Both the position numbers and the translations under genes were made by a program. The notes beneath the pieces were generated by a model. That model worked only from the letters and a program-made list of their open reading frames with translations, ran no database searches and was not told the DNA's origin. From contig CP023454.1 in assembly GCA_002356635.1 (NCBI GenBank), positions 1,782,501 through 1,846,500 on the forward strand: a stretch of 64,000 bases of DNA, read 5' to 3'. Source of the DNA: Rhodobacteraceae bacterium QY30 (GTDB lineage Bacteria > Pseudomonadota > Alphaproteobacteria > Rhodobacterales > Rhodobacteraceae). Positions 9,743 to 19,002 of this stretch are shown one piece after another (the first letter of the stretch is position 1; each line of letters begins with the position of its first letter).

Positions 9743-10872
9743 ACCTTGCCCTGAAGGACATCCGCCACGGCCTGTTCCGCTTCGTGCTGACCTGCTTCGG
9801 CCTGGGCCTGCTGATGACGGTCGTCCTTGCGATGATCGGCATCTACAACGGCCTTGTCGCGGATGCGCTGGCCATCGTGAAGGCTCCGGCCGCCGATGTC
9901 TGGGTGGTCGAGGCCGGAACGCAAGGGCCCTTTGCCGAAGCCTCATCCATTCCGCCCGACACGCGCGACGCCGTGGCGCGGATGCCCGGCGTCGCGGCGG
10001 CGGGGGCGATCACCTACCAGACGCTTGAGGCCAGCCACGGCGGGCGCACGCTTCGGGTCTATGCCATTGGCTATGAACTGGGCCGCCCCGGCGGGCCGGA
10101 GGAGATCGTCGAAGGACGCGGCATCGCCACCAGCCATTTCGAACTGGTCGCCGACCGCAAGACCGGTCTTCAGCCGGGCGACACGATCCGGCTGGGCCGC
10201 GACCGCTATACCGTCGTCGGGTTGGTCGAGGACGCCACGAACACCGGCGGCGATCCGGCGGTGTATGTCACGCTTGCCGATGCGCTGAAGGTGCAGACGA
10301 CGCTTGACCCGGCAGCGGCGCGGGTGCAGGCGGCGCGCGGGGCAGAGCCTGTGAAGCGCGCCACCGTCGCCGCCGTCATCGCCCGGATGGAGCCGGGGGC
10401 GGATGTGGGGCTTCTGGTTGCCACCGTTCGGCAGTGGAAGCACCTCGCCGCCCTGACCGAAGCCGAACAGGAAGAGCTGCTTCTGGTGTCCGTGGTCGAC
10501 AAGGCCCGCCGCCAGATCGGATTGTTCCTTGCCATCCTGCTGTCTGTCTCGGCGGTGGTGATCGCGCTGATCATCTACACGATGACGATGGAGAAGCTGA
10601 AACAGATCGCCACGCTGAAGTTGATCGGAGCCCCCGACCGCACGATCATCGGATTGATCGTCCAGCAGGCCCTGATCCTTGGCGGATCGGGCTGGGCCAT
10701 CGGATTGGCGCTGATCCTGACGGTGAAGGAACACTTTCCCCGCCGGGTGGAGCTTGAGCCCTTCAATGCGCTGGTCCTTGCCGGGATCATCTTCGCCGTC
10801 TGCCTTGCGGCCTCGGGCCTTGGGGTCCGGGCGGCGCTGAAGGTCGATCCGGCCACCGCACTGGGGAGCTGA
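9739..10872 (+). CDS. FtsX-like ABC exporter permease (DevC/MacB type)
   Basis: 377 residues. One N-terminal transmembrane segment (about 12-35), a large periplasmic MacB_PCD-type domain (about 40-260) and a C-terminal FtsX domain with three segments. The pattern fits type VII mechanotransmission ABC proteins, which move substrates from periplasm or membrane outward rather than across the inner membrane. The ATP-binding protein is encoded separately by the next gene, as in DevC systems. The start overlaps the adaptor stop (ATGA), and the following ATPase gene begins 3 bases after this stop. Confidence 0.88.
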   Translation: MNLALKDIRHGLFRFVLTCFGLGLLMTVVLAMIGIYNGLVADALAIVKAPAADVWVVEAGTQGPFAEASSIPPDTRDAVARMPGVAAAGAITYQTLEASHGGRTLRVYAIGYELGRPGGPEEIVEGRGIATSHFELVADRKTGLQPGDTIRLGRDRYTVVGLVEDATNTGGDPAVYVTLADALKVQTTLDPAAARVQAARGAEPVKRATVAAVIARMEPGADVGLLVATVRQWKHLAALTEAEQEELLLVSVVDKARRQIGLFLAILLSVSAVVIALIIYTMTMEKLKQIATLKLIGAPDRTIIGLIVQQALILGGSGWAIGLALILTVKEHFPRRVELEPFNALVLAGIIFAVCLAASGLGVRAALKVDPATALGS

Positions 10873-10875
10873 GCG

Positions 10876-11568
10876 ATGCCGCTGGGGGATCTTCTGGTCG
10901 AGGTCGAAGCCGTCGCCAAGCATTTCGGCGAAGGCCCGACCCGCGTCGACGCGCTGCGTGCCGTGGATCTGACCGTGCGCGCCGGCGAGGTCATCGCGCT
11001 TCTGGGGCCGTCCGGGTCCGGCAAAACGACGCTTCTGAACATCATCGGCTGCATCTTCGCGCCGTCCTCGGGGAAGGTGGCGCTGGATGGCGAGGTGGTC
11101 TTTGACGGACGCTGGCTGCGCCACGACCTGCGGCGGCTCAGGCTCGACAAGATCGGCTTCATCTTCCAGGCGCACAACCTGCTGCCGTTCCTGACGGCCG
11201 AGGAAAACGTGGCCGTGGTGCTGGATCTGGCGGGCTGGCCCGCCGACAAGGCCCGCGCACGGGCGCGTGAACTTCTGGACTACCTCGAAGTCGGCCACCG
11301 CGCCCCCGCCAAGCCAGCGCTGCTGTCGGGGGGCGAGGCGCAGCGCGTCGCCATCGCACGCGCGCTGGCCAACCGGCCCCGGATTATCCTGGCCGACGAA
11401 CCGACCGCCGCGCTGGACAGCAAGCGTGCGGGCCTGGTGATGGACCTGCTCAGAAAGCTCGCCACCGAACAGGAAGCCTGTATCGTGACGGTGACCCATG
11501 ACGAAAAGATCTTCGACCGTTTCGACCGCCTGATACACCTGCGCGACGGCCGTCTGGCCGACGCCTGA
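10876..11568 (+). CDS. ABC exporter ATP-binding protein (MacB/LolD/DevA type)
   Basis: 230 residues, with Walker A GPSGSGKTT, signature [15 protein letters not shown], Walker B ILADEPTAALDSK and the switch VTHDEKIF. The LolD/MacB-type ADEPTAALD is typical of ATPases paired with FtsX permeases. The N-terminus carries an extra MPLGDLLVEVEA stretch. It lies directly downstream of the permease, and completes the tetR-adaptor-permease-ATPase operon. The exporter could handle lipophilic compounds, peptides or lipids; nothing visible distinguishes these. Confidence 0.9.
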   Translation: MPLGDLLVEVEAVAKHFGEGPTRVDALRAVDLTVRAGEVIALLGPSGSGKTTLLNIIGCIFAPSSGKVALDGEVVFDGRWLRHDLRRLRLDKIGFIFQAHNLLPFLTAEENVAVVLDLAGWPADKARARARELLDYLEVGHRAPAKPALLSGGEAQRVAIARALANRPRIILADEPTAALDSKRAGLVMDLLRKLATEQEACIVTVTHDEKIFDRFDRLIHLRDGRLADA

Positions 11569-11584
11569 CCCGGAAGGAGGCACC

Positions 11585-11968
11585 ATGTCCCGCAATCCGC
11601 GTTCCCTGACCATCGCCGCCGTCGTTGCGGTGGTCTTCGGACTGCTGACCCTTCTGGCCGGTGGCCGCGCATTGTTCGGCGGGGCGGACATGGGGCAGGT
11701 CGTGCCCTTCGTCCTGTGGTTCAACTTCCTGGCCGGTTTCGCTTATGTGGCGGCCGGAATCGCGCTCTGGCAGGGCGCGGCCTTTGGCCGGGTTCTTGCA
11801 CTGGGGCTGGCCGTCGCGACGGCGGTGGTGTTCCTGGCCTTCCTCTGGCACGTCTGGCGCGGCGGCGGCTATGAACCTCGCACCATGGGCGCAATGACGC
11901 TTCGCACCGTGTTCTGGGCCACGGTGGCGATGCTGGCGTGGAAAGGCCACCCGACCCGCCGAAGATAG
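11585..11968 (+). CDS. Small integral membrane protein of unknown function
   Basis: 127 residues with about four predicted transmembrane segments (roughly 7-27, 39-60, 66-86, 98-116) and a short basic tail (TRRR). It starts 16 bases after the exporter ATPase stop with GGAGG in front, so it is probably the last gene of the tetR exporter operon. I do not recognise a domain. The convergent phosphatase gene ends 21 bases further on. It may be an accessory of the exporter or simply carried in the operon. Confidence 0.75.
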   Translation: MSRNPRSLTIAAVVAVVFGLLTLLAGGRALFGGADMGQVVPFVLWFNFLAGFAYVAAGIALWQGAAFGRVLALGLAVATAVVFLAFLWHVWRGGGYEPRTMGAMTLRTVFWATVAMLAWKGHPTRRR

Positions 11969-11989
11969 CGCCGTCACCGGCCCGCGGGC

Positions 11990-12649
11990 TCATTGCTCCA
12001 GAAGTGCGGCGACGATCCCCGGCAGGTCGCTGAAATCCTGGAACGACCGCGCATGGGGCAGATCCCCGACCGCGGCCTTGCGGTAGCCCCGGGTGAACAG
12101 CACCAGCGGCATCCCGGCGTTGACCGCGGTTTCCGCGTCCACCTCGCTGTCGCCCACATACAGCGCCGGACCCTGCCCCAGCGCCTGGGCCGCGGCGCGA
12201 AGCGGTGCCGGATCGGGCTTGCGCAGCGGCAGGCTGTCGCCGCCGATCACCACATCGAAGGTCTTGGCCAGGCCAAAGGCCTGAAGGATCACCTTCGTCG
12301 GCGCGACCGGCTTGTTGGTGCAGATGCCCAGGGCATGTCCCTGCCCACGCAAGGTTGACAGCGCCTCCGCCACGCCGTCGAACATCTGCGTCAGGTCGGC
12401 TGAGGCTCGGGTGTAATGCGCCAGGAAGCGGCCAAGCAGCACGGCGTGACGGGCCGGATCCTCGGACTCTCCCCGGGCAGCCATCACGCGTTCGATCAGA
12501 ACCGGCACACCATTGCCGATGAAGCTGCGCACCAGCGCAAAGTCCAGCGCCGGCGCGCCTTCATCGGCAAGCGTCCGGTTCACCGCGGCATGGATGTCCG
12601 GGGCGCTGTCGATCAATGTGCCGTCCAGATCGAAGATGATCGAAGCCAT
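11990..12649 (-). CDS. gph: HAD-family phosphatase, phosphoglycolate phosphatase-like
   Basis: 219 residues of the haloacid dehalogenase superfamily. Motif I FDLDGTLIDS (about residues 6-15) with the catalytic aspartate, motif III lysine in KPDP and motif IV GDSEVDAETA are all present, with an alpha-helical cap between. The fit to Gph (2-phosphoglycolate phosphatase) is good, but HAD phosphatases overlap in substrate. It is the last gene of a nine-gene minus-strand run that also encodes three other phosphoesterases, so it may instead or also dephosphorylate a product of that pathway. It starts 12 bases after the upstream gene's stop. Confidence 0.85.
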   Translation of the reverse strand: MASIIFDLDGTLIDSAPDIHAAVNRTLADEGAPALDFALVRSFIGNGVPVLIERVMAARGESEDPARHAVLLGRFLAHYTRASADLTQMFDGVAEALSTLRGQGHALGICTNKPVAPTKVILQAFGLAKTFDVVIGGDSLPLRKPDPAPLRAAAQALGQGPALYVGDSEVDAETAVNAGMPLVLFTRGYRKAAVGDLPHARSFQDFSDLPGIVAALLEQ

Positions 12650-12661
12650 GGCCCGCGCCCC

Positions 12662-13927
12662 TCAGTTCGTTGCCTGCAAGGCGCGTCCATCCATCCCCTC
12701 GGCGGGAAGGTCAAGATGGCAAAGCACCGTCGGTGCGATATCGGTGATCGAGCTTTCCTCATCCCGCGTCGCACCCGCCGCAAAGGCGCTGCCCACCGCG
12801 ATCAGGACAGGGCGGGTTTCGTAATGGCCGCGCCCGCCGTGCATCCCGCAATGGGTGCGGATGTCGTCCTCATCCTCGGAATAGCGGGTGGCCATCGCGG
12901 ACAGCCCCGGCACGCCGTTGATATTGCGGCCTTCGGTCTTTGCCATATCGATGGCGATCACGTCATCGCCGGGGATCTGGCCAAGTTTCGGCAGGTCTTC
13001 CCCAAGGAAGACCTCTTCGACCCAGGGCTGCCCGCGGAGGAAATCGATAGCCTCGGCCTTGCGGTCAAGCGCCCCGGCCGCGAAGTGGATGAAGGCAGAA
13101 GATCCTTGCGGCACCACCATCAGCTCGGGGCTTTCCAGATCGCGCTTGAAGCCGGCTTCGAATAGGCGACGCTCGACCGGGATCACCTCGGTCACCGATT
13201 CATGGCCGTGGTCGGACCCGAGCATCATCAGCACCTCGTGCCCTTCGTCACGAAGCCGTTCGACCGCCTCGGCCACACGGGCCACAAGGCTGTCGGCCTT
13301 GGCCAGCGCCTGCAGGTGCACGTCCGACCCCAGTGGCGCGGCATGCATCGACACGTCCGGCTCCGACAGCCACAGCGTCGCGACCGGCGGGCGGCGGGTC
13401 ATCAGCGCGTCGATGAAGGCGTCGGTCACGACGCGGTCGCCGTCATGGCCCGGCGTGGCGGGCAGCGCCGGGCGGGACTGACGCCCCGGCGCGTAGCTTT
13501 CGTGGCGGTGGAACATGTGGGCATGGCTGTAGCTGTCATGGAAGAACGCCGCCCCCGGCGACACGTTCGAGGCGATCACCGCGGCGCCCAGATCGCTGAC
13601 CCGCTCGGCCAGGGCCGGGCGCGACAGCATCCGGCCGTAGATGTCGCGGAAACTCTGGAAGAACTCCGGCTTGCCGGCGTCATGATATTCGAAGCCGCCT
13701 TCAACCGGGATCGCAACCGCATTGCCGCGCAGCCCATGAGACACCGGGAAACATCCGGTCGAGATCGAGGCCGAGGAGGCGCGGGTGGCCGAGGGGAAAA
13801 TCCCGCGATGGGCCGCGTGGAAGGTGCCGGCGCGACGCAGCGCGGCCATCGCGGGCGTCGTTTCATCGCTGATGAAATCCGGGCGGTTGCCATCGCAGAT
13901 CACGATCACGGCCATCGGGTGGGTCAT
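12662..13927 (-). CDS. Alkaline-phosphatase superfamily phosphodiesterase/phosphohydrolase (NPP/PhnA-like)
   Basis: 421 residues. The metal-binding VICDGNRPDF near the N-terminus, the nucleophile region FPSATRASSASISTG (Thr probable), SEPDVSMH, GSDHGHES and the GMHGG-containing end give the two-zinc site of the NPP/phosphonoacetate hydrolase branch. These enzymes hydrolyse phosphodiesters, nucleotide sugars or phosphonates. No signal peptide is visible, so it is probably cytoplasmic. The frame is open well upstream on this strand, but the ATG at 13927 gives the family start and follows the metallophosphoesterase stop by 11 bases. Exact substrate not assignable. Confidence 0.82.
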   Translation of the reverse strand: MTHPMAVIVICDGNRPDFISDETTPAMAALRRAGTFHAAHRGIFPSATRASSASISTGCFPVSHGLRGNAVAIPVEGGFEYHDAGKPEFFQSFRDIYGRMLSRPALAERVSDLGAAVIASNVSPGAAFFHDSYSHAHMFHRHESYAPGRQSRPALPATPGHDGDRVVTDAFIDALMTRRPPVATLWLSEPDVSMHAAPLGSDVHLQALAKADSLVARVAEAVERLRDEGHEVLMMLGSDHGHESVTEVIPVERRLFEAGFKRDLESPELMVVPQGSSAFIHFAAGALDRKAEAIDFLRGQPWVEEVFLGEDLPKLGQIPGDDVIAIDMAKTEGRNINGVPGLSAMATRYSEDEDDIRTHCGMHGGRGHYETRPVLIAVGSAFAAGATRDEESSITDIAPTVLCHLDLPAEGMDGRALQATN

Positions 13928-13938
13928 TGTCTTGGTCC

Positions 13939-14835
13939 TCAGAACAGGGGGGCCGCAAGCGGGCGCGGCGGAAGCGTGGTTGTGGTGCGGGCGGCCTCGG
14001 TCCAGTTGCTGGCGTCGGTGGACAAAAACAGGCGGGGCCGGATGACCTGATGGCTGAGCGTTTCGCCGTCGTAGCGCCATCGCAGGTAGCCGGTGCGCAG
14101 GGGCAGCATGCTGGGCGGCGGTGTGGCGGGGACATTCACGAAGGCGGTGGCGGGCGCGGTAACGACGGGGATTCCGTGCCAATCTGCGACCGTGTGGCGG
14201 TGGATATGCCCCGCCGCAATCGCCGCGACCCCGCCCGAAAGGCAGCGATGCAGAAGCCGCGCGCGGGGTTCGGGCATCAGGCAATGGGTGGTGATGCGGG
14301 GATCGTCCGGGTCATCCAGGAAGGGCGGCAGGTGCAGGAACAACAGCACCGGGCGCCCGTCCCGCGCCGCAAGGGCCGCGTCCAGAAACGCCTCCTGTGC
14401 GGCCTCGTCAATGTGGTCCGAGCCCATGAGCGCGCTGTCAAGACCGATCAGCCTGAGCCGCGCCTTGCCCCGGTCCAGATCCTCGCACCACCAGGACGGC
14501 CCGACATGCTGCCGCCAGGCTGACAGACGGGCGTCATTCACCGGTTGATTGAGCCGCGCGGCGGCGGGGGCTTCGCCCACGTCATGATTTCCCGCGATGC
14601 CAAGCCACCGCACCGGCAGCGCGTCATGCGCGGCGCGGGCGAACGCCAGGTCATCGGGGTTCGCGGGGCCGTTGAACGACAGATCGCCAGAGTTGACGAT
14701 CAGGTCCGGCGGCCCCGCGCGCATTTCGTCCAGAAACACCGGCCAGTTCGCCGTGAACCAGGCATGGCTTCGCGACAGGTGCGTGTCCGACACCTGCACG
14801 ATCTCCAGCACCTCGGGCGAACCGGCCGGTGTCAT
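13939..14835 (-). CDS. Metallophosphoesterase, class III cyclic-nucleotide/glycerophosphodiester phosphodiesterase type
   Basis: 298 residues with the complete calcineurin-like metal site: QVSDTHL (D-x-H), NSGDLS (GD), GNHDVG, a histidine in FLHLPPF and GHIHRH. The arrangement is that of CpdA/GpdQ enzymes, which cleave 3',5'-cAMP or glycerophosphodiesters with two metal ions. No signal peptide is visible. It starts 3 bases after the stop of the upstream binding-protein gene, in an operon that also has a GDPD-type enzyme, so glycerophosphodiesters are a sensible substrate class (inference). Confidence 0.85.
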   Translation of the reverse strand: MTPAGSPEVLEIVQVSDTHLSRSHAWFTANWPVFLDEMRAGPPDLIVNSGDLSFNGPANPDDLAFARAAHDALPVRWLGIAGNHDVGEAPAAARLNQPVNDARLSAWRQHVGPSWWCEDLDRGKARLRLIGLDSALMGSDHIDEAAQEAFLDAALAARDGRPVLLFLHLPPFLDDPDDPRITTHCLMPEPRARLLHRCLSGGVAAIAAGHIHRHTVADWHGIPVVTAPATAFVNVPATPPPSMLPLRTGYLRWRYDGETLSHQVIRPRLFLSTDASNWTEAARTTTTLPPRPLAAPLF

Positions 14836-14838
14836 GGA

Positions 14839-16407
14839 TCAGGCCTGCCCGAAGCTCAGGTTATCCGGACGCAGGTCCATGAAGTAGAACGTCGTCGGAC
14901 GCCAGGCGATCGACTTCTTGATCGCATAGGCTTCGAACGGCTGGTAAAGGATCGTGCCAGGGGCTTCCTTTTCCCATTCGTCCAGCATGGTCACGAACAG
15001 CGCCTTGCGCTTGGCCGGATCGGTTTCGGCTTCCAGCGCCTTGCCAGCAGCATTGAACGCCTCGCGCGATTCCGGCGCCCAGATGTCCTTCGTCTGCATC
15101 TCGCCACCCGGACCCCAGGCCACCCAGAGCGCGCCCAGCGGGTCGGGCAGACGGGTGGAGTTCGACCAGTTCGAGATCTGCGACTTGCCCTCTTCGCGCA
15201 TCTGGGCCGAGGTTTCGACGACCTGCAGTTCGGCGTTGATGCCGACGGCCTTCCACATCTCGATCATCACCTGCGCCGCTTCCAGCGCGTTGGTGTAATA
15301 GGCTGGCTGCGTGCGGTAGACGATCGGCTGACCGGCATAGCCGGCTTCGGCCAGAAGGGCCTTGGCCTTTTCCGGGTCGAACGGCAGGCTGCGGCCTTCG
15401 ACGAACATCTGGCCGTATTCCGGATAGTTGTGGCTGGCCGGAACCTTGGCCTTGCCCAGCCAGAGCGTGTCGACCAGCTTCTGGCGGTCGATGGCGAAGG
15501 ACAGTGCCTGACGGACGCGGCGGTCGGCCAGGACCGGATCGTGGTTGTCGAACACCAGCACATGGCTGTTGGCCAGCACGACGGACCGGATGTCGATGTC
15601 GTCATAGCCTTCGATGACGGCGACCTGATCGGGCGGAATGTTGGTGATCAGGTCGAATTCGCCCGACACCAGCCCCGCAACGCGCGCCGCCAGTTCCGGG
15701 ATGGCGCGGAATGCCACGCCCTTGGCCGTGGGCGTGCCGAGGAAGTAATCGTCATGCGCCTCAAGGACGGTGGCGTCGCTTTCGGAATGCGACACGACCT
15801 TGTAGGGGCCAGTGCCCACCGGCTTCTGCGAGAAGGCCTCGAAGCCCATTTCTTCATAGGCGCGCTTGTTCACGATCCAGGCGCACCAGGATGCCAGGCG
15901 CTGTTCCAGCAGCACGTCCGGCACGCGGGTGGTGAAGCGGACGGTGTATTTGTCGACCGCCTCGCAGCCCGCGAGGATGCCGAAATAGGGTTTGCCGCCG
16001 GGGATCTGCGGTTCCTTGCCGTAAAGGCGGCCGTCGCGGAAGGTATAGGCCACGTCATCCGAGGTCAGTTCGTCGCCGTTGTGGAACTTGACGCCTTCGC
16101 GCAGGGTCACGACCAGCTCGGTCGGGCTGACGCGTTCCCATTTGGTCGCCAGATGCGGCTTCAGTTCGGACCCGCCGCCATCGGGGCTGCCCAGGAAATC
16201 GCGGCGGATCAGCGTGTCGAAGATCGAATAGGTGACGCGGGTGCCGACGTTGGACAGTTCACGCGCCGGTTCCAGCGTCGCGGGCAGCGCGGCGACGGCC
16301 ACCGTGAACATCGGGCGTTCGCCGGCGGCGAAAGCGGGCAGCGCGCTGAGCGCCAGAGGCAGGACCGCGACACTCTGCAAGAGGCGGCGGCGAGAGATCG
16401 TCGTCAT
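14839..16407 (-). CDS. Dipeptide-type ABC transporter substrate-binding protein (SBP_bac_5)
   Basis: 522 residues. The N-terminus SRRRLLQSVAVLPLAL followed by ALPAFA looks like a Tat signal peptide (twin arginine before a moderately hydrophobic core), then the SBP_bac_5 fold (NVGTRVTYSIFDTLIR, HLATKWE, VTLREGVKFHNGDELTSDDV). This family binds peptides, nickel, opines, oligosaccharides or other larger solutes. The ATG overlaps the stop of the upstream GDPD gene (ATGA). An open frame upstream of the ATG is rejected because it would delete the signal position. Placement among phosphoesterases suggests a phosphorylated ligand rather than a peptide. Confidence 0.9.
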   Translation of the reverse strand: MTTISRRRLLQSVAVLPLALSALPAFAAGERPMFTVAVAALPATLEPARELSNVGTRVTYSIFDTLIRRDFLGSPDGGGSELKPHLATKWERVSPTELVVTLREGVKFHNGDELTSDDVAYTFRDGRLYGKEPQIPGGKPYFGILAGCEAVDKYTVRFTTRVPDVLLEQRLASWCAWIVNKRAYEEMGFEAFSQKPVGTGPYKVVSHSESDATVLEAHDDYFLGTPTAKGVAFRAIPELAARVAGLVSGEFDLITNIPPDQVAVIEGYDDIDIRSVVLANSHVLVFDNHDPVLADRRVRQALSFAIDRQKLVDTLWLGKAKVPASHNYPEYGQMFVEGRSLPFDPEKAKALLAEAGYAGQPIVYRTQPAYYTNALEAAQVMIEMWKAVGINAELQVVETSAQMREEGKSQISNWSNSTRLPDPLGALWVAWGPGGEMQTKDIWAPESREAFNAAGKALEAETDPAKRKALFVTMLDEWEKEAPGTILYQPFEAYAIKKSIAWRPTTFYFMDLRPDNLSFGQA

Positions 16408-17201
16408 GATGTGCTCCGTTTGACGATGGGATGGTGGGGCTCTGCCGAGGATGCGGCAGAGGAATGGGCCTGGCGCTGGCGTCGCAAGGCGACCGCCCGG
16501 CCCGGATCGTTCAGCAACAGGGCATCGGGGGCGCGATCCAGCAGATCGGCCAGATCCCGGTCCTCGATCTCTCCCACGCCGTCGGGGGTCGGCTCGCCCG
16601 TCATCACGATGACGCGCAACCCATGATCGCGAAGCCGGGCGATGGCGTCCGGCGTGGCATCGGACTGCCAAAGCCGCGCCCAGGTTCCCCCCCGCACGGC
16701 AAGCGCGGGGTAATGCGCGATATCGCGGAACAGACCCAGGCGCGGGCAGTCGGTCAGGTGCCCGTCCAGCGCATCGACGGCATCAAGGCTTCTCAGACCC
16801 AGCGCGACGGATGGTCGGGCGAAAGCCTCCAACCCCTGGGCGAAGATGGAAAGGTCGTCCCCCTCCAGAAGCTTGACGTCCAGAAGCACCCCTGCCCGAT
16901 CTTCGGCCAGCTGCAAAACCTCGGGGATGGTCAAAAGGCCCGGGCAACGCTGGCGCGCTTCGGACAAGGTCAGATCGGCCAGGCGGCGCGGAGTGCCGGT
17001 CAGCCGAAGAAGATCGGCATCGTGCAGGGCAACCGGCACACCATCGGCCGTCAGCCGCACATCGGTTTCGATGAAATCCGCCCCGCCCGCGAGCGCCGCG
17101 CTGAAAGCTGCGGCGCTGTTTTCGACCGCGACCGCGCTTGCGCCACGATGGCCACCGATGAGCGATCGGCTTTGCGAATTGGTCCAGAAACCGGACATCA
17201 T
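16404..17201 (-). CDS. Glycerophosphodiester phosphodiesterase (GDPD/UgpQ type)
   Basis: 265 residues with a GDPD domain: GGHRGASAVAVENS near residues 15-28 (catalytic His, then E-N-S), FIETDVRLTADGVPVALHD (E-x-D metal site and second His) and the C-terminal barrel strands. These enzymes hydrolyse deacylated phospholipid head-group diesters to glycerol-3-phosphate and an alcohol. No signal peptide, so cytoplasmic, like UgpQ. The start ATG at 17201 overlaps the permease stop, and its stop overlaps the binding-protein start. Encoding a GDPD inside a dipeptide-type importer operon points to uptake of glycerophosphodiesters. Confidence 0.9.
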   Translation of the reverse strand: MMSGFWTNSQSRSLIGGHRGASAVAVENSAAAFSAALAGGADFIETDVRLTADGVPVALHDADLLRLTGTPRRLADLTLSEARQRCPGLLTIPEVLQLAEDRAGVLLDVKLLEGDDLSIFAQGLEAFARPSVALGLRSLDAVDALDGHLTDCPRLGLFRDIAHYPALAVRGGTWARLWQSDATPDAIARLRDHGLRVIVMTGEPTPDGVGEIEDRDLADLLDRAPDALLLNDPGRAVALRRQRQAHSSAASSAEPHHPIVKRSTS

Positions 17202-18055
17202 CGCTCCACCGTGCGGTCCAGCCGATCGCGCAACCAGTCGCCAAACAGGCTGACCGACAGCGTGGTCAGAAAGATCACCGCCCCCGGCAGGACCGCGATC
17301 CACCAGGCGTTCAGCAGGTAACGCTGCCCTTCGCCCAGCATCAGCCCCAGCGAGGTATTGGGCGGCTGGATGCCAAGGCCCAGGAACGACAGCGAAGTTT
17401 CCAGAAGGATCGTCGCAGGGAAGTTCAGCGTCGCTTGCACCACCAGCGCCGCGCCGATGTTGGGCAAGAGGTGGCGGAAGATCAGCCGCCCCGGCCCGGC
17501 GCCCAGCGTTTCCGCCGCCAGGATGTAGTCCGCGTTCTGTTCGGAAATCACCAGACCGCGGGCCAGACGGGCGTAGCGTTCCCATCCTTCGAGGCTTACC
17601 AGAATGACGAAAAGCACGATGTTGTTGCCGAAGAAGGCAAGGAAGGCGATGGCGATGAACAGCGACGGCAGGGCTGTCTGCACATCGGTCAGCATCATTG
17701 CGAAGACGTCGAAGACCCCGCGCAGGCGACCCGCCAGAAGGCCGATCAGCGTCCCCATCACCGCGCCAAGCGCCGTGCCCAGCACCGCGATCACCATCGA
17801 GGCCCGGAGCGCATAGATGATCCGGCTGAGGATGTCGCGGCCCAGATGATCGGTCCCCAATGGATAATCCCAGTCCCCGCCCATGAAGACAGGCTTGCGG
17901 AACCGCGCCGTCAGGTCCTGCGCCGTGAAGTGCGCGGGCGCGATCAGGTCGGCCAGAATGGCGACCAGAAGCGTGGCAACGATCCAGGCGATGCACAAAA
18001 GGATCATCGGCGGAAGTCCGGCCCAGGGACGCGGCGCGGCGGCGGAAAGGCTCAT
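17198..18055 (-). CDS. Dipeptide-type ABC transporter permease (DppC-like)
   Basis: 285 residues. One N-terminal segment (about 17-38) precedes the periplasmic loop with DWDYPLGTDHLGRDILSRI, the hallmark of DppC/OppC permeases, followed by the BPD_transp_1 domain of five segments. The coupling loop is AAETLGAGPGRLIFRHLLPN. The stop and start both use 4-base overlaps with neighbours. It pairs with the DppB-like permease encoded just upstream. Confidence 0.93.
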   Translation of the reverse strand: MSLSAAAPRPWAGLPPMILLCIAWIVATLLVAILADLIAPAHFTAQDLTARFRKPVFMGGDWDYPLGTDHLGRDILSRIIYALRASMVIAVLGTALGAVMGTLIGLLAGRLRGVFDVFAMMLTDVQTALPSLFIAIAFLAFFGNNIVLFVILVSLEGWERYARLARGLVISEQNADYILAAETLGAGPGRLIFRHLLPNIGAALVVQATLNFPATILLETSLSFLGLGIQPPNTSLGLMLGEGQRYLLNAWWIAVLPGAVIFLTTLSVSLFGDWLRDRLDRTVER

Positions 18056-19002
18056 GTCCCGCCCCCCAAGGCACGCGCCATGCTGACCTTCGGGTCAATC
18101 ACGGAATGAAGGATGTCGACGACCAGGTTCGACAGCACGATGACCAGCGTCACCAGCAGGATCACCGCCTGCACCACCGGCAGATCCCGCCGGGAGACAG
18201 AATCCACCAGCATCCGCCCGAGGCCCGGCCAGGCGAAGATCGTCTCGGTCACGACGGCACCTGACAATGTGAGGCCGATCTCGATCCCGAAGAACATCAA
18301 GAGCGGCACGGTCGCGTTCGGCAGCGCGTGGCGCAGGATCACGCCCAGGTTTCCCACGCCCTTGGCGCGGGCGCCCCGGATGAACGGCCGGCCCAGCACC
18401 TCGAGCATGGCGGTCCGGGCGAACCGGGCCACGCGGCCCGTCAGCGGCAGCGCCAGCGTGAGGGCGGGCAGGATCAGGTGCCGCAGGCTGGACGACCCCG
18501 AGGACGGCAGAACCCGCAGCGTGAGCGCAAAAAGCAGGATCAGAAGGATGCCCAGGAAGAACACCGGCATCGAATAGCCCAGCACCGCGACGGCCATCAG
18601 CCCGCGATCCGCCGCCGTCCCGCGCCGAAGCGCCGCGGCGATGCCCAGCGTCAGCCCGAGGACCGTCGCCAGAAGCAGGGCCGTCAGCCCCAGCATCAGC
18701 GTGCGCGGCAGCGTTTCGGCGACCGCCGCCGCAACGGGCTGACCGCTGGAGAAGGACGTCCCCAGATCGCCTTGCGCCAGGTTGGCAATGTAGCGCAGGT
18801 ACTGGACCGGCAGCGGCTGGTCGAGGCCCCAACGCTGCCGGTAGGTCTCGCGCACGTCGGGCGGAGTTTCGGCGGGCAGAAGCTGTTCGGCCGGATCCCC
18901 AGCCGTCCTGAGCACGACGAAAACCAGCGTCACGCAGAGAAGCATGGTGAACAGGGCCCGCAGGATGCGCAATCCGATGGCCAGCAGGGCAGCACGGGTC
19001 AT
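18052..19002 (-). CDS. Dipeptide-type ABC transporter permease (DppB-like)
   Basis: 316 residues with a typical DppB layout: N-terminal transmembrane segment (about 10-30), a periplasmic domain with the family's RWGLDQPLPVQYLRYI region, then the BPD_transp_1 core; the coupling loop reads ARAKGVGNLGVILRHALPN. The start overlaps the stop of the upstream ATPase gene and the stop overlaps the DppC-like gene. With the two ATPases and the binding protein it makes a complete importer. Confidence 0.93.
   Translation of the reverse strand: MTRAALLAIGLRILRALFTMLLCVTLVFVVLRTAGDPAEQLLPAETPPDVRETYRQRWGLDQPLPVQYLRYIANLAQGDLGTSFSSGQPVAAAVAETLPRTLMLGLTALLLATVLGLTLGIAAALRRGTAADRGLMAVAVLGYSMPVFFLGILLILLFALTLRVLPSSGSSSLRHLILPALTLALPLTGRVARFARTAMLEVLGRPFIRGARAKGVGNLGVILRHALPNATVPLLMFFGIEIGLTLSGAVVTETIFAWPGLGRMLVDSVSRRDLPVVQAVILLVTLVIVLSNLVVDILHSVIDPKVSMARALGGGT

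Noticed and set aside
14545-16626. Long plus-strand frame opposite the binding-protein gene
   Set aside because: Same cause; the minus-strand gene has a signal peptide and family motifs.
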